DNA of 64,000 nucleotides from Lepeophtheirus salmonis (taxonomy: Eukaryota; Arthropoda; Copepoda; Siphonostomatoida; Caligidae), in contig NC_052132.2 of NCBI RefSeq assembly GCF_016086655.4, forward strand, positions 6,078,805 to 6,142,804. The letters run 5' to 3'. The notes under the pieces are model-generated. The model was not told where the DNA came from. It ran no database searches and saw only the letters and a program-made list of their open reading frames with translations. How positions within the stretch are numbered: the stretch's first letter is position 1; each line of letters begins with the position of its first letter. Shown here in pieces: positions 46,302 through 56,824 of the stretch. The translations under genes and the position numbers were made by a program.

Positions 46302-47069
46302 ATACAGGGTGAGGACTCAAAAATGAGAAAATTTTAAAAGGCGTTTTCACTTCTATGTACATAATTTGATTTTGTGCCATTTTTATGGTAAACTTTTGAA
46401 GCAAACGTTAATGGATAATTCAACAATTTACTACAATTTTTATTCACTATGCCCCCCCCCTCCATTCTGAATGATGACTTCAATACAGGACGAACAGAAG
46501 CACAACTGGCCTTGATGAAGTCCGAGGACAAGAATTTCCCTCCAATATACACCAAATAGCAAAATCCAGGGGGTTCATGTCGGGTGAGGATGAAGACCAG
46601 ACGGCAGCCATGTTCTCCCTGAAGAAATACTGCACCTTCTTGGACAAGTGTGCCAGGGTGCCGGTTTGGGGGAAATACATAGTTGTCCCTGGGGAACGTG
46701 TTCTTCAACCATAGCAAAACATGGTGCCTGAGGCCCTTTTAGTAGACATCCTTGCTGACTATCTCATTGGTCTTGAAGAAGTAGGGAGGCATCTTGCTGT
46801 CATCGGACGCCGCGATACCGAGGACCATGACCTGAGCTGGATGTTAGGTCCTGAAGGTTACCTTGACCTGAACTCTGAGGAGATAGCACACTCTCGGCCA
46901 TTTTGCTTGTTGCTGAGACATTTTTGATCTCACAAAAACAAAACAAACATCAAATTGTAGCTTTTTGTTTGTTCTTTCAAATGGCAAAAAGTAAAAAATT
47001 GTTAGGCTTTTGGAATCGAGGGTAGTCGGCCTCGAAGTGGATTTTAATTTTTGAGTCCTCGCCTTGTAT
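46302..47069 (-). mobile_element. Non-autonomous mariner-type element with clear terminal inverted repeats
   Basis: The left end ATACAGGGTGAGGACTCAAA is mirrored by the right end TTTGAGTCCTCGCCTTGTAT; the TIR is about 25 bases and near perfect. On the minus strand an ATG at 46921 opens MSQQQA, followed shortly by VMVLGIAASDDSKMPPYFF. Then come KNTFPRDNYVF, a shifted LSKKVQYFFRENMAAVW, SSSPDMNPLDFAIWCILEG and FIKASCASVRP. The helix-turn-helix region and first catalytic site are deleted. The second site is lost (FPQTGTLAH where QQDGAPAH is expected). The third (PLDF) is kept. Confidence 0.85.
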
Positions 47070-47129
47070 TATTTAACATCCAAAACAATTTTATTAGTAT
47101 TATTTATGAAAAGGATATGAAGGACAATG

Positions 47130-47725
47130 GATCATGAATATGACTAGCAATGATGGCTTCCAGGTAGTGGCAGAATTCCTTGCAGTTGCTTTTGTTCTAG
47201 GCTTCTGACAAAACACCTTACGGCTAATTAGCATTGTCTATTAAGGCCTCAACATTTAGATGTCTAATTATGTTAGTTTGGAACTTACATTCAGGTACAA
47301 TAATCCAAGGGATTCAGATCTGGTGATTGGGGAAGCAAAAAGTCATTGTCCCAGAATTAAAAATTGTATTCCAACGATTCCTGAACATTCTTGGCCATGT
47401 GGCGAGGGGGGGGGCTGCATACTATTGAAAGACAAATTTAGACCTCTTGGAGAAGATATTTTTCTGCAAAATCTATAGGTAGCCCTTGGCACTCATTTAT
47501 AGAGAGATTCGGCTATTTTTTAAAGACGACTTTGACTATTGCGTCAATATTCAATTTTCCGGGAAAACCACTCCGGTTGGCTTTTCTTATTTTATATACC
47601 TCATCGAGACTCTCATTGACGAAGGTCGATGTTTGCTATTGAGACATATTTGGCTGCAATAACTGCTTTTGGGACAGTCTGGCGGTAATAAGGTTGCAAT
47701 CGTTCGTCTTTGTCATTTTTGCGAC
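47130..47725 (-). pseudogene. Mariner-type transposase relic adjacent to the previous element
   Basis: Minus strand: CRKNDKDERLQPYYRQTVPK and AVIAAKYVSIANIDL (about 47725-47620) form an N-terminal helix-turn-helix. The catalytic part follows: KFVFQ, a stop where the second catalytic D is expected, HMAKNVQESLEYNF, PQSPDLNPLDYCT (third D kept). A frameshift leads to RHLNVEALIDNAN and CHYLEAIIASHIHD near 47135. A G/C run at 47405-47412 may have caused one shift. The first catalytic site is deleted. I could not find both termini. Confidence 0.75.
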
Positions 47726-47924
47726 ATGAAATGAAGTCTAATGTTTTAAACTTAATGTAAACAAAAAGGAGAGACCTTTGGCGCTCAATTGAAAACCAAA
47801 TGAATAAAATAGATATCACAAAACTTTTGTACGACTCGGCAAGTAAACAATGATTCAAATAATCAGGGACCGCGACACTGGAGCAGCATGGCACCCTCAC
47901 TTTGTGATGATTTACAATCAGGGT

Positions 47925-48420
47925 GTATGCAGGGGGTGGGCTGGAGGGGCCGTATAATTTTTGCTTTTTACTAGAATTTTATTTTTATTTTTTATTCTTA
48001 AATTAGATGGAGTAATTGTAATACTAAAATGTTTACTTATACTTAATCAGTGCAACTCCATCTGATTAATTAAAGGCCCATTAAAAAAAAAAAATTTTTT
48101 TTTGGTCATTTCATTTTTGAAATTTTTTTGTGAACACCTCAAGATTTAAAAAATTCAATATTTACATTTTTTCCATTATATACATATATATATTGTAGAA
48201 TGGAGATGGATTTTTTGAAATTTTTTCTAAAGAACTTAACTCTATATGAACAGCTCTGGATTTTTGGAGTTTTATATAACCAATTGGGGATTCTTGATTT
48301 TTTTTTCTAAAAATAATAATAGAGATTTCACATATTTAATTTTTCACCAAAAAATTCAATTTTTGTGAAAAGCTATGGATATAAATTAAATTTTCGTTTT
48401 AAGAAAAGTTTTTCCATACA
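47925..48420 (+). repeat. T-rich CTAGAA repeat family
   Basis: The head GCAGGGGGTGGGCTGGAGGG is followed by TTTTTACTAGAATTTTATT and a T-rich body that includes GAACAGCTCTGGATTTTTG. It shares this layout with 10812-11080 and, inverted, with 3330-3485. Its far end is unclear. Confidence 0.45.
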
Positions 48421-48424
48421 TTTA

Positions 48425-49085
48425 GATAACTTCCTAACAAACTAATTCTTCAGAACCAAAAAGCACTCACACAACAAAGCTTTAAATTAATTTTAACGTT
48501 TTTTTCCCTCAAACTGTAATAAAATTTAAAATTAAATTATCTACATGAATATATATGAAGTAAAATTTAAATTGGACATCTGTTCTTTCCTTGATTTTTA
48601 TTCAAGATGTTATTTGATATTGATGCACTGCATATATGTATATAAATGAGAATACAAGTCTAATATGTAAGTATACCTTTTTCGTATTTTTTTAATATTA
48701 CATTTCCAATATATTTCAAATTTAAAGTAATTCTAAATATACATTATATTGATTGATCTACATCGTCAATAATTTTATAAATCAAAATGAAAAATATGAA
48801 ATTTCATATTATCATTGACTGATTACATGATGTAGATATAGGCATGTAGAAGTTATTGCCTAGTGGATACGTCATTGTTAATTTTTGATTCCATCGATAT
48901 AACATATGCTCATATTTATATAACATTATAATGCTATTACTTGTGATGGGAGGATTGTACAAAAAATCCCGATAAGATTCTAGTAAAAATTAGCCTTGCC
49001 CATTCAAATTCTGATGTTGATTCTTTAATATTTTATAAAATAGTTGAAAAATAGTCATTTGCCATCATGAAGTGTCCACAGAGTT
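48425..49085. other. Gene-free AT-rich stretch
   Basis: No supported feature was found. Confidence 0.35.
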
Positions 49086-49089
49086 ATGT

Positions 49090-49380
49090 ATTTTTTTTTT
49101 GGGGGGGGGATGGCTTGGTTTTGGATTATTTTTTGAAAAAAATACGAAAATAAAGAAAAATATTTGGAAAAAAATTTTAAATAATTAATTTTTTGAAATA
49201 AAATTTTAAATTTTTTTTTGCAGAAAAATTTAAAGATACATAGCTATTTACGAAAATAAATTTTTTAAAAGAGTTCGGATTTTTTTTTTGTTAAATAAAC
49301 AATTTGGAAAATTAAACTAAATTTTTAGTATTAAAAAAAAGCTAATCGACATTTTTTTTTTTTTATCTTTTATTTTCTTC
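49090..49380 (+). repeat. T-rich repeat, opposite-end fragment
   Basis: GGCTTGGTTTTGGATT followed by a T/A body parallels GGCTTGGTTTTTGGATT in hAT MITE copy 1 (about 10128-10150). It seems to represent the other end of the T-rich family. Confidence 0.35.
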
Positions 49381-49384
49381 TGAA

Positions 49385-50735
49385 TTTTAAAAAGTAATAA
49401 ATAGTAAAATAGTTGTAATAAATAAGAATTGTAATTGCAAATGAATAATTATTTTCCTAATCGCGTTCCCGATTACGGTTCCAGAAAAAACACCCAATTT
49501 TCCGATTCCGACTTATCGTTTCATCAATAGTTTAACATAGGCTATTATAATTATAAATTATTAGCAAGAGTACCGGGGATTTCCTATGGTTATTAAGCGT
49601 TGCTGAACGTACAAGCTTTTTAATTATCGATTCATCGGCCACTTATTTATTGCATTTCTAGTAAATGTTATATACAGTTCAAACAAGCCCATTAAATGAG
49701 AGTAATGCTTATATCATTGTAAAAACTCACCGATAGGATTGTCCCGGCCATATGCAACCCCTCACTTAGTTATTTTCTAGCTTTCGGCTGAAAGTATAAA
49801 TATCACTGCATATGCTACCCTTAACTTGTGCTATTTTACTTTCGTTTGATATTTATGTTATCCTTAGAGTTGTATAAAATATAATCGGCCCGTAATGTTA
49901 AAACAGAAACCGAAAATAAACATAGTCCAGTCTAATCTTCGGACTAGTCCTTAAGAGTGTCTGTCCTTCAGACTGTCTAGTCTATTTAAGAAAAAGGGGA
50001 AAAAGTTGAGTGAAGTTATTAAGGACCAAATTTGATAAGTTTTAGGACATAACTGGACCAGACCAAGGCTGAACTACAAGGAACTACAGTCTTCAGTCCT
50101 AAATCGGGACCAATACAGGATTAGTTATACCAAAAAATACCTTAATATGTAACATTTACCGATTATTGATTAACTGACCGATTTCAATCCTTACAGATTA
50201 ATCGGCAAAGGATCCTTACTTCTAACCTAGTTTTATGTGTATCATTTGTTTTCTAAATGGTCTATTTATTTGGTAAAAATGTTTTATCCTTATTCGTATA
50301 TCTTTAGTCTAGTTCTCACATGTTATTTTTTATCTTACTAAATTTTGTTAGTATATTTTTATTTATTTACATCAAGATTAATTATAATAATAATAAATTA
50401 CTATTAATTAATGAGAATATGTCACGTTAACCCCTTCTTTCATGAATTAAAGTAGGTGAAATATAAAAAAAACTTTCTTTTTTTGCAACATTTTGAGTAT
50501 AAGGAACATATTAATAAGAAATATAGTAATTTTGTATCTTAGAACAAGTAACAAGCAACATTATGAAGTTGAGGTCTATAATTGCTACAAAATTAATTAA
50601 TTTTCCCATTCTATAATAATCGTTATTCTATTTATTTAATATGAAATATTAATGTGAATGTCTGAGTGTGTGTGAGTCTATGTCCTTCAATCATGACCGA
50701 ACCAAAGGACGTATTCTTGAAATTTTTAGGTAGGT
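49385..50735. other. Unassigned stretch
   Basis: Bases 49920-50130 hold short repeated words around GACTAGTCC, CAGTCC and GGACCA that suggest an old repeat, but I cannot define ends. The rest is AT-rich and gene-free. Confidence 0.3.
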
Positions 50736-50749
50736 TCTTTTGGCTTCAG

Positions 50750-51705
50750 AGTCGGTTCTGGTAAAATCTTCTTAGGACTTTGGGGCCATAGCAGCCTTAA
50801 AAAAACATTTTTAAAGTATTTAGGGTCTACATCCTGAGGGCCAGATTGTATATTGGATATTATAAGGGTTCTTTGATGTTCAGGTATGTGGCGTTGGAAA
50901 AATTTAACCTGCCTCAGGGACCAATAGCACACAACCTATGGGGTGTATTTTAGCATGTTTAAAGGTGTTCTTGATGCTTAGAAACACGGCAATGATAGAG
51001 TTTAAACTGCCTTGAGGGACAATACCTCACTTGTAAAACCTGAGGGGCGGGGTGTATTTTGGATATTAGGAGGGGTTCTTGATGCTCAAAGAAGAGAGGT
51101 GGAAGAGTTTAACCTTCCAAAGGGATCAACAACCAACAATGACTAGAAGGGGGTATATCCTAGCATATTGGACCTGGTTTTTGCTCCTTAAAAATAGGTT
51201 GGCAGTGCAGTTTAAACTACCGTAAGGGCCAGTACCTCACCTTTACAACCTGAGGGCTGGGGTATATTTTGGGATAATAGGAAGGCTCCATGGTACTCAG
51301 GGAAGGTGCAGTGGAGAAATATAACCTGCTTCAAGGACTAGCTGTCCACAAACCGTGGTGGGGGATTATTCTAGTATGTTAGAAAGGGTTCTTGGTGCTG
51401 AGAAATATGGCCGCAGTACAGTTTAAACTGCTTTGTATGCCAGATATTCACCTGTACAACTTCTGGGCTGGTGTGTATTTGGGACATTAGGAAGATTTCT
51501 TGGTGCTCAGGGAAGGAACAGTGGATAAGTTTAACTTGCCTCAGCCCAGCAGTTCACTTGCACAATGCGTGATCTGGGGTGTACAGTAGAATAATGAAGG
51601 ATTCCTTGGTGCCTTGTGGTAGAGTTTAAACTATATTTTGTCCCAGTCCTGAACCTGAGTGTGTTTTGGGATATTAGAAGGTTTAATTGATGCTCAGAGA
51701 AGCTT
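50750..51705. repeat. Tandem repeat of alternating ~102 and ~109 bp monomers
   Basis: The word GTTCTTGATGCTC or a variant starts at about 50865, 50964, 51073, 51175, 51283, 51385, 51494, 51597 and 51678. The spacings are 99, 109, 102, 108, 102, 109, 103 and 81. Two monomer types alternate. One has CAGGGAAG...AGTTTAACCTGCCTCAGGG and GTGTATTTTAGCATGTT. The other has TAGAAATATGGC...AGTTTAAACTGCC, CCTCACCTGTACAACCTGAG and GTATTTTGGGATATTAGGA. The ends are more diverged than the middle. The array is markedly less AT-rich than its flanks and carries no long open frame through the units. Confidence 0.85.
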
Positions 51706-51764
51706 CTGCGAGACAGCAAGTTCGTAGTCTGACCCAGAATAAGCAACTATTTCCTTATCGCGTG

Positions 51765-52510
51765 AAAGAATAAAAATTTTACTGTCTCTATTTTTTTATA
51801 TTAAGCAGGACAGTTCTTTTCTATGCTAAAATGTATTAATATTTATCTTTAAACACATATTAACACGATAATTCTTGCAGGTCATCCTTTTTTTTGATAA
51901 TATTTTAAAATAAAAGAGATTATTTTGAAAAGTGTACCTCTTAGGCATTTTTATGAGAGCCCGGGAAATTATAACAATTTAAAAAAAAGTTTGAGCAACA
52001 CTAATACATAATGAAAAATTGCATCAAAAATAGAATAGCATTAAACTTTTGCATTTACTAGAAAGGCAATCTTGATATTTTTTTCTCAAAAAAAGTTTCA
52101 CAGTATGTCTTCCGATTTCTTTTTCAAACTCACTTTATGTATGAAAATATATTTAAAGTCAAACTTACTTGGATTACATAATATATATTTAAATAAAAAA
52201 TGCATAACTTTTTTTGATATGATTCTTATTGTATCTCACAACCTTTCCTCCAAGAAGTGAAAGAAACAAAATCCGAATTGATATGGTAATAACCAATTTA
52301 CGAAGTGTGGAAAGTAAACTTCCATTCTCATTTAATTACAATTAAATCCCCTTCTTTTTTAAGAAAAATGTTTCATTACGTAACCGAACGACAGCAGAAA
52401 TAAAAATGCACAATTTTTGTTTTGATCACATGTTTCTACTTGTAAATTGTGCGGAGCAACCACATAAAAAGCAACATATGTGCGATATCCTCTGCACCGA
52501 TGTCAGTGCC
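51765..52510. other. Gene-free AT-rich stretch
   Basis: No supported feature was found. Confidence 0.35.
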
Positions 52511-52514
52511 GAGA

Positions 52515-52829
52515 AGTAATCTCCATTCAGACTGCTTACATCATCCAGATGACTAGTAAATCCCCATACAGCCAAGAAGAACCAACTCTTTTGCAACAAC
52601 AATATGGCTGACTTCTGTCCCTCCTCCAGCCCTGACCCCACTCCCTTGACTTAGTAATTTAGGAATGTCTAGGAGAAGAATGTCAGCTTCCCCTATCGAA
52701 CAAATTTGGATTCTCTGTTGACGGCCATCACGACTACGTGGTATGCCGTGAACACGGGTTTCACCATCAAGACCTACCAATCTGCTCGATATTTTGTCGA
52801 GGCTTGTAAAGGAGGACGTATGGAATAAA
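52515..52829 (+). pseudogene. Mariner-type transposase, second and third catalytic region to C-terminus
   Basis: The plus strand reads PHTAKKNQLFCNNNMADFCP then SSSPDPTPL, a one-base shift, DLVI, a stop and ECLGEECQ. A further shift gives NLDSLLTAITTTWYAVNTGF then TIKTYQSARYFVEACKGGRM, ending at a TAA at 52827-52829. The order and spacing match a mariner transposase from the GAPAHTAK motif to its end, with a shift inside the third catalytic PLD. Upstream sequence is not recognisable. It shares ancestry with 34090-34290. Confidence 0.75.
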
Positions 52830-53189
52830 AATATAGCAGTTAAACATATTACAAATTGGTTTTGAGTTGTCAATTTTTTGTTGCATAAAAATGACGTTTT
52901 TTGTAATTTAGTCATGCTATTGCAAGTTTTGGTTCACCTTTTGTAGTCAAATTCAATCTCCAACTTTTATACTAATTATTTCTAAATTTATACAAAGATT
53001 TATTAAATCTACTAAGATCTTTATTTACCATTCTTGTGCGGGAAAAAAGGTGTTATTTTATTGGATAGTCATCATTTATGAATAATGGATAATTTATTCT
53101 ACATATATAGCCTATCAAATTTAATTTTATAAACTATGGAATAACAGGATTAAAGTCTAATAGTAAAATTGTATCCATTTTGTTCTCTG

Positions 53190-53600
53190 ATTCTGATAGT
53201 CAGTGTTGAAACCAAAAATGAGCATGATAACCTGGACAATATGAAGAATGTTTGCATAGAGAGGAGCTGAACTTTCATAACGTTTCATTAAATTAGTTGC
53301 AACCTGCTTTGAAATCAAGGAAATAAACAGAAACATCACTTTGTATCTAGCAGGAATTACTTTTATACCGATCCTCAATTCTAGTGGGAGCCCAAAAAGG
53401 CCTTACACTTATAGCTCTGCAACAAAACCTTAAGGTTACTCTCCGTCTTTTATGAACAGGCTCAAATGTTCAATCTATTTTGTATCTAATTGTATGTCGT
53501 AGAAATGAAAGTTCACTCTTCATGAATTAAATAATGATAGCAGCATAGGAAAAGGAAATTTATTCTTCAGATTGGTAACTCTAAAACAGTGGATGAGCTT
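53190..53600 (-). pseudogene. Repeated coding block, copy A (hydrophobic segment, unrecognised family)
   Basis: Minus strand: an acceptor-like TTTGTTGCAG (ends at 53417) precedes a 186-bp segment to 53231, which ends CCAG before GTTATC. The clean frame reads ELRIGIKVIPARYKVMFLFI, SLISKQVATNLMKRYESSAP and LYANILHIVQ. It looks like a membrane-associated stretch. The first 45 bases are out of frame and carry stops. Related copies are at 58590-58800 and 59215-59520, and similarity continues into the non-coding sequence beyond the acceptor (to about 53600). I do not recognise the protein. Confidence 0.5.
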
Positions 53601-53647
53601 TTAAAAAAAAAACCTAATAATTAACATCCCTTCTTATAGTAGGTATC

Positions 53648-53860
53648 ATACGAGGGTAGTTTGAAAAGTTTCTGACCTCAACATGAAGATTGTAGCACTC
53701 GTATATAAAAGCTCTCATCTTTCAATCATCTGTTGACAGTTTTTCACGAAAGTTTCAAGCATTTTTGATGCAGCAGTTGTTATTTAACAGTCCTTTTAAT
53801 GAGTTGATGTGAGTGATTTTGTGAAAATGCACAAAAACTGTTTTCGCCTGGAAAGTGACG
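53648..53860 (+). mobile_element. Mariner-like element, terminal region only
   Basis: It begins TACGAGGGTAGTTTGAAAAG and continues with a leader (CACTCGTATATAAAAGCTCT) to an ATG at 53828 reading MHKNCFRLESDG. The beginning matches my memory of mariner 5' ends from arthropods. The transposase body is missing after about 53860. Confidence 0.4.
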
Positions 53861-53864
53861 GCGA

Positions 53865-54463
53865 TATTTTTTTTGGTATAGTCATAGAGTTATTTTAATC
53901 GATTATATTCAAATAGATAAAAAATATTACAGGAGCATACTTTACAATCTGAAGGTAGAAAAGACCACCAACATCGTGAATTATTATTTTGCAGAGAAAA
54001 ACGCAAGAGACGTAGTATTGGTATTCCATTATCAATGGATAATTCTGGAAATAACAAACCCTCAGATTACAGGTGTATGAAGAAGTCTTGGTTTGATCTT
54101 TTAAAGATTTTCTACTAGATAAATTATTCCATTTCTTATGGGTTTTATATTTAAGTATTTTAGATTTGCTGTTAGATGTTAAGGTAGACACCTTCCTATA
54201 CGCTTCGAAACTTTTATTTAACGGAATAAAGCTTTAATGGAGAGGTTTTACAATAGAGGGTCAAGAAAACTGCTTTGCTAATGTGGTTCTTTGCCTCTTT
54301 CCTTCTTTTAACAACAATGATCCCATAAATAATATACAATCCATATATATATTAATTTCTCGGAACAATATAAAAAATTTACACAACCTCGATTCGGTTA
54401 ACTGTTCCACTTTATTATTGAAATATTTATTTAACACAATCTCTATACCAATCTCAATCCACC

Positions 54464-54496
<33 letters not shown>

Positions 54497-54970
54497 AGGT
54501 TAAAAGTTATAATGGTGGTTATTATCATTTAATGAATAATTTACCTCAGTAACTAAAGCATAAAAAATTAATTTATAAATGTGATTTTATTTAGGAATTA
54601 GAAAAATATATTTCTCACTATGAAACTTCTTGTTACTACTTGTATCCTTTCAAAAAAAATTCATCTGTGTTTATACAAATATTGAACACTAGGATATTTA
54701 ATGTGCCCAAAAATACAAATATAATTCACAATCAATTTCAAAATAATCATTCTACCATACTTTTTTGTTGACATGACACATTTGATATATGAAAAAAGAA
54801 TACACAATTCAAATAAACTACAGCAGCCTGTATTGTCTCACAATGGGAGATGTTATCTTTTGTTTAGCTATGGGATGAAAAATCGAAAAGTATGTATGTA
54901 AGCGTAGAATATATTTTTGAATTATATGAAATTCTATAATAAATATCATAGAAATATAAATATTTTGAAG
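53865..54970. other. Gene-free stretch with a 30-base A run
   Basis: A run of 30 A residues lies at 54465-54494. It could be a retroposition tail, but I see no upstream element or target duplication. Otherwise no supported gene was found. Confidence 0.35.
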
Positions 54971-54976
54971 GGATAT

Positions 54977-55748
54977 AATAGGTGGGAGAAACAGTAATTT
55001 CGTATTTTTTACTTTATTTGATTGCTTTATCAGAAGTGTTACACTCATCCAATTTAAGCCCTGTTCTGTCCAATAACTTGATGTTAACAAGAATTCAGCT
55101 TGCTAAGTTTCCTTTTATGGAAGCCCTTGACCTTATTAGGAAAAACTCGGACAACCAATTTTCAGAGGCAAAATCAAATTTGTACCCCGAAGCGTGTAGG
55201 TCATAGACAAGAACAGGCAGTAGTCAGTTGGTATAGGTCCAGAATATAGGGTACATGCATAATACTTCCCATTTGAGATCCCCGAGCTTCTGGTGCGTCA
55301 TAAACGATATGTGCGGACTGGCGTTGTTTAAATAATGTCTTGTGTTCTCCTATTTACCAATACTGGCCGCTTCTGATTGATAACCAGCTTCAAATGATCA
55401 AGTTGCTCATAATAGAAGGATAGAATTGAGGCTAAAAAAATGATCAAAGTACTGTTGTGAGTATCGGCCCGGTATACATTGCAAATATGCTAGGTTCCCT
55501 TAGACACTTTTTTCCCTTTCAGATGGTAAAAATGTAAAATATAGCGAAATACTTCCTTTGAGATCTCCATACTCGACGCACAATCATTCACAACTGAAAC
55601 GGACAATCGCAACACTGTCTGAAAATCATTTGAAGTATACACTCACACCATTACAAAGCTTAAATGTATCATCCGATGTGACCAATAATGAAGAAGATAC
55701 ATAAAAAAACAAAATAGTAGGAAATACGAAATTACTTTTTCCTCGCAT
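54977..55748 (-). mobile_element. Mos1-like mariner element, internally deleted, both ends present
   Basis: The left end AGGTGGGAGAAACAGTAATT, continuing TCGTATTT, is mirrored by AAATACGAAATTACTTTTTC and CTCGCAT at the right, giving a ~28-bp TIR flanked by TA. An ATG at 55570 (minus) opens MEISKEVFRYILHFYHLKGK, like the start of mariner N-termini. After a deletion come YYEQLDHLKLVINQKRPVLV and NRRTQDII, a stop near the expected HDNARPH motif, then IPTDYCLFLSM where YSPDLAPTDYHLF is expected. Degraded C-terminal pieces (GQNRA, IGQ) follow to about 55000. The N-terminal DNA-binding half is mostly deleted. Confidence 0.75.
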
Positions 55749-55754
55749 TAATAT

Positions 55755-56625
55755 ATTCTACTTCATTTTTATGGATACAAAATTCAATAAAAGTAAATAC
55801 ATGCATGTGTTTTTCTATGTAAGCACTTACAAAGTGCAATAAAATGCATATTGCTATTAAATTTATGTATTTTGATACACATGTAGAGGGTAAACATCCA
55901 TAAAGAGACATATTTAAGATCAAAACATTGTATCATTAAATAAACAAAACGTCTTTTATTTTGTGAGCTTTTCTTGGATATATAGCACATTAAAAAAATG
56001 TCTTTAAATGCATATGGTGACCGAGGAAATAAATCCTGAAAAAAAAATATATATTTTTTTTATTACATACAGTTTATAATAAATATTTTAATATAAAATA
56101 AGGTTTTTTGTCGGCATGTGTACCTTTAAAATATGTTGTACAAATAAAATTGCCTTATAGGTCATGGACCTGAAAATGTTTCTAAATATGTTTGATATTA
56201 TTAATAGCCATTTATTCTGAATAAATATTCCTTCAATGTTTTTTGTTTTTTTAAGTAACTTGAGAATAATTGAGAATTTTTCACCCGTTTTACATTATTT
56301 TATCTTTGTTATTATTAATTAGTTAGCCAATACTTGTATTGTTGTTAAGTTTTGGTATGGTACACTAATTTTAAGCTAAAATGCTTATTTAATTTTTTTT
56401 TATTATGCAATTCTTCCTAACAGTTTATATTGTTTTAATTCTGTATGTGCATTATGAGCAATATAAAAAATAAAATAAAAGTCTTGAGAAAACTATGCTT
56501 TTTATTCAAGGGTTAGATTTTTTTATCTTTAGTGGGATATTTTCTAAATGTGGGAAAAATAACAATTATTTATATATTGTGATGATAAAGTTGGAATAAA
56601 CTATGTACTTATATAAAAAAGAGAG
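55755..56625. other. Gene-free AT-rich stretch
   Basis: No supported feature was found. Confidence 0.35.
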
Positions 56626-56629
56626 CTAC

Positions 56630-56789
56630 CTGCAAGAAGAAAATAACCATACCAGATCTCAAAAGGTTTCACCATCCATCTAGTACGATAAACACCTCTA
56701 GGACCTTGCCAATGAATAATGTTTGACGTACTTTCAAGAATAGCGAATGTAAGTTCAAAAAGGGAAGATTCAAAAATTGATATAAAGAG
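56630..56789 (-). CDS. Candidate internal exon of an unrecognised gene
   Basis: On the minus strand a frame stays open for about 53 codons from 56789. It includes FELTFAILESTSNIIHWQGP, RGVYRTRWMVKPFEIWYG and YFLLAG. It ends at CTTGCAG followed by GTAGCT, which could be a splice donor. The aromatic and basic composition looks protein-like rather than random. I find no acceptor, homologous copy or neighbouring exon, so chance cannot be excluded. Confidence 0.2.
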
Positions 56790-56824
56790 TCAACAATTGA
56801 TCCATGATAGTGAATAGAAGAGGA

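Noticed and set aside
46721..46927. Plus-strand frame of 68 codons
   Set aside because: Antisense of the mariner transposase read on the minus strand.
50726..51746. Minus frames inside the tandem array
   Set aside because: Frames do not persist from unit to unit, as expected for non-coding repeats.
54283..54552. Frame with a polylysine run
   Set aside because: The lysines come from the 30-base A run; not evidence of coding.
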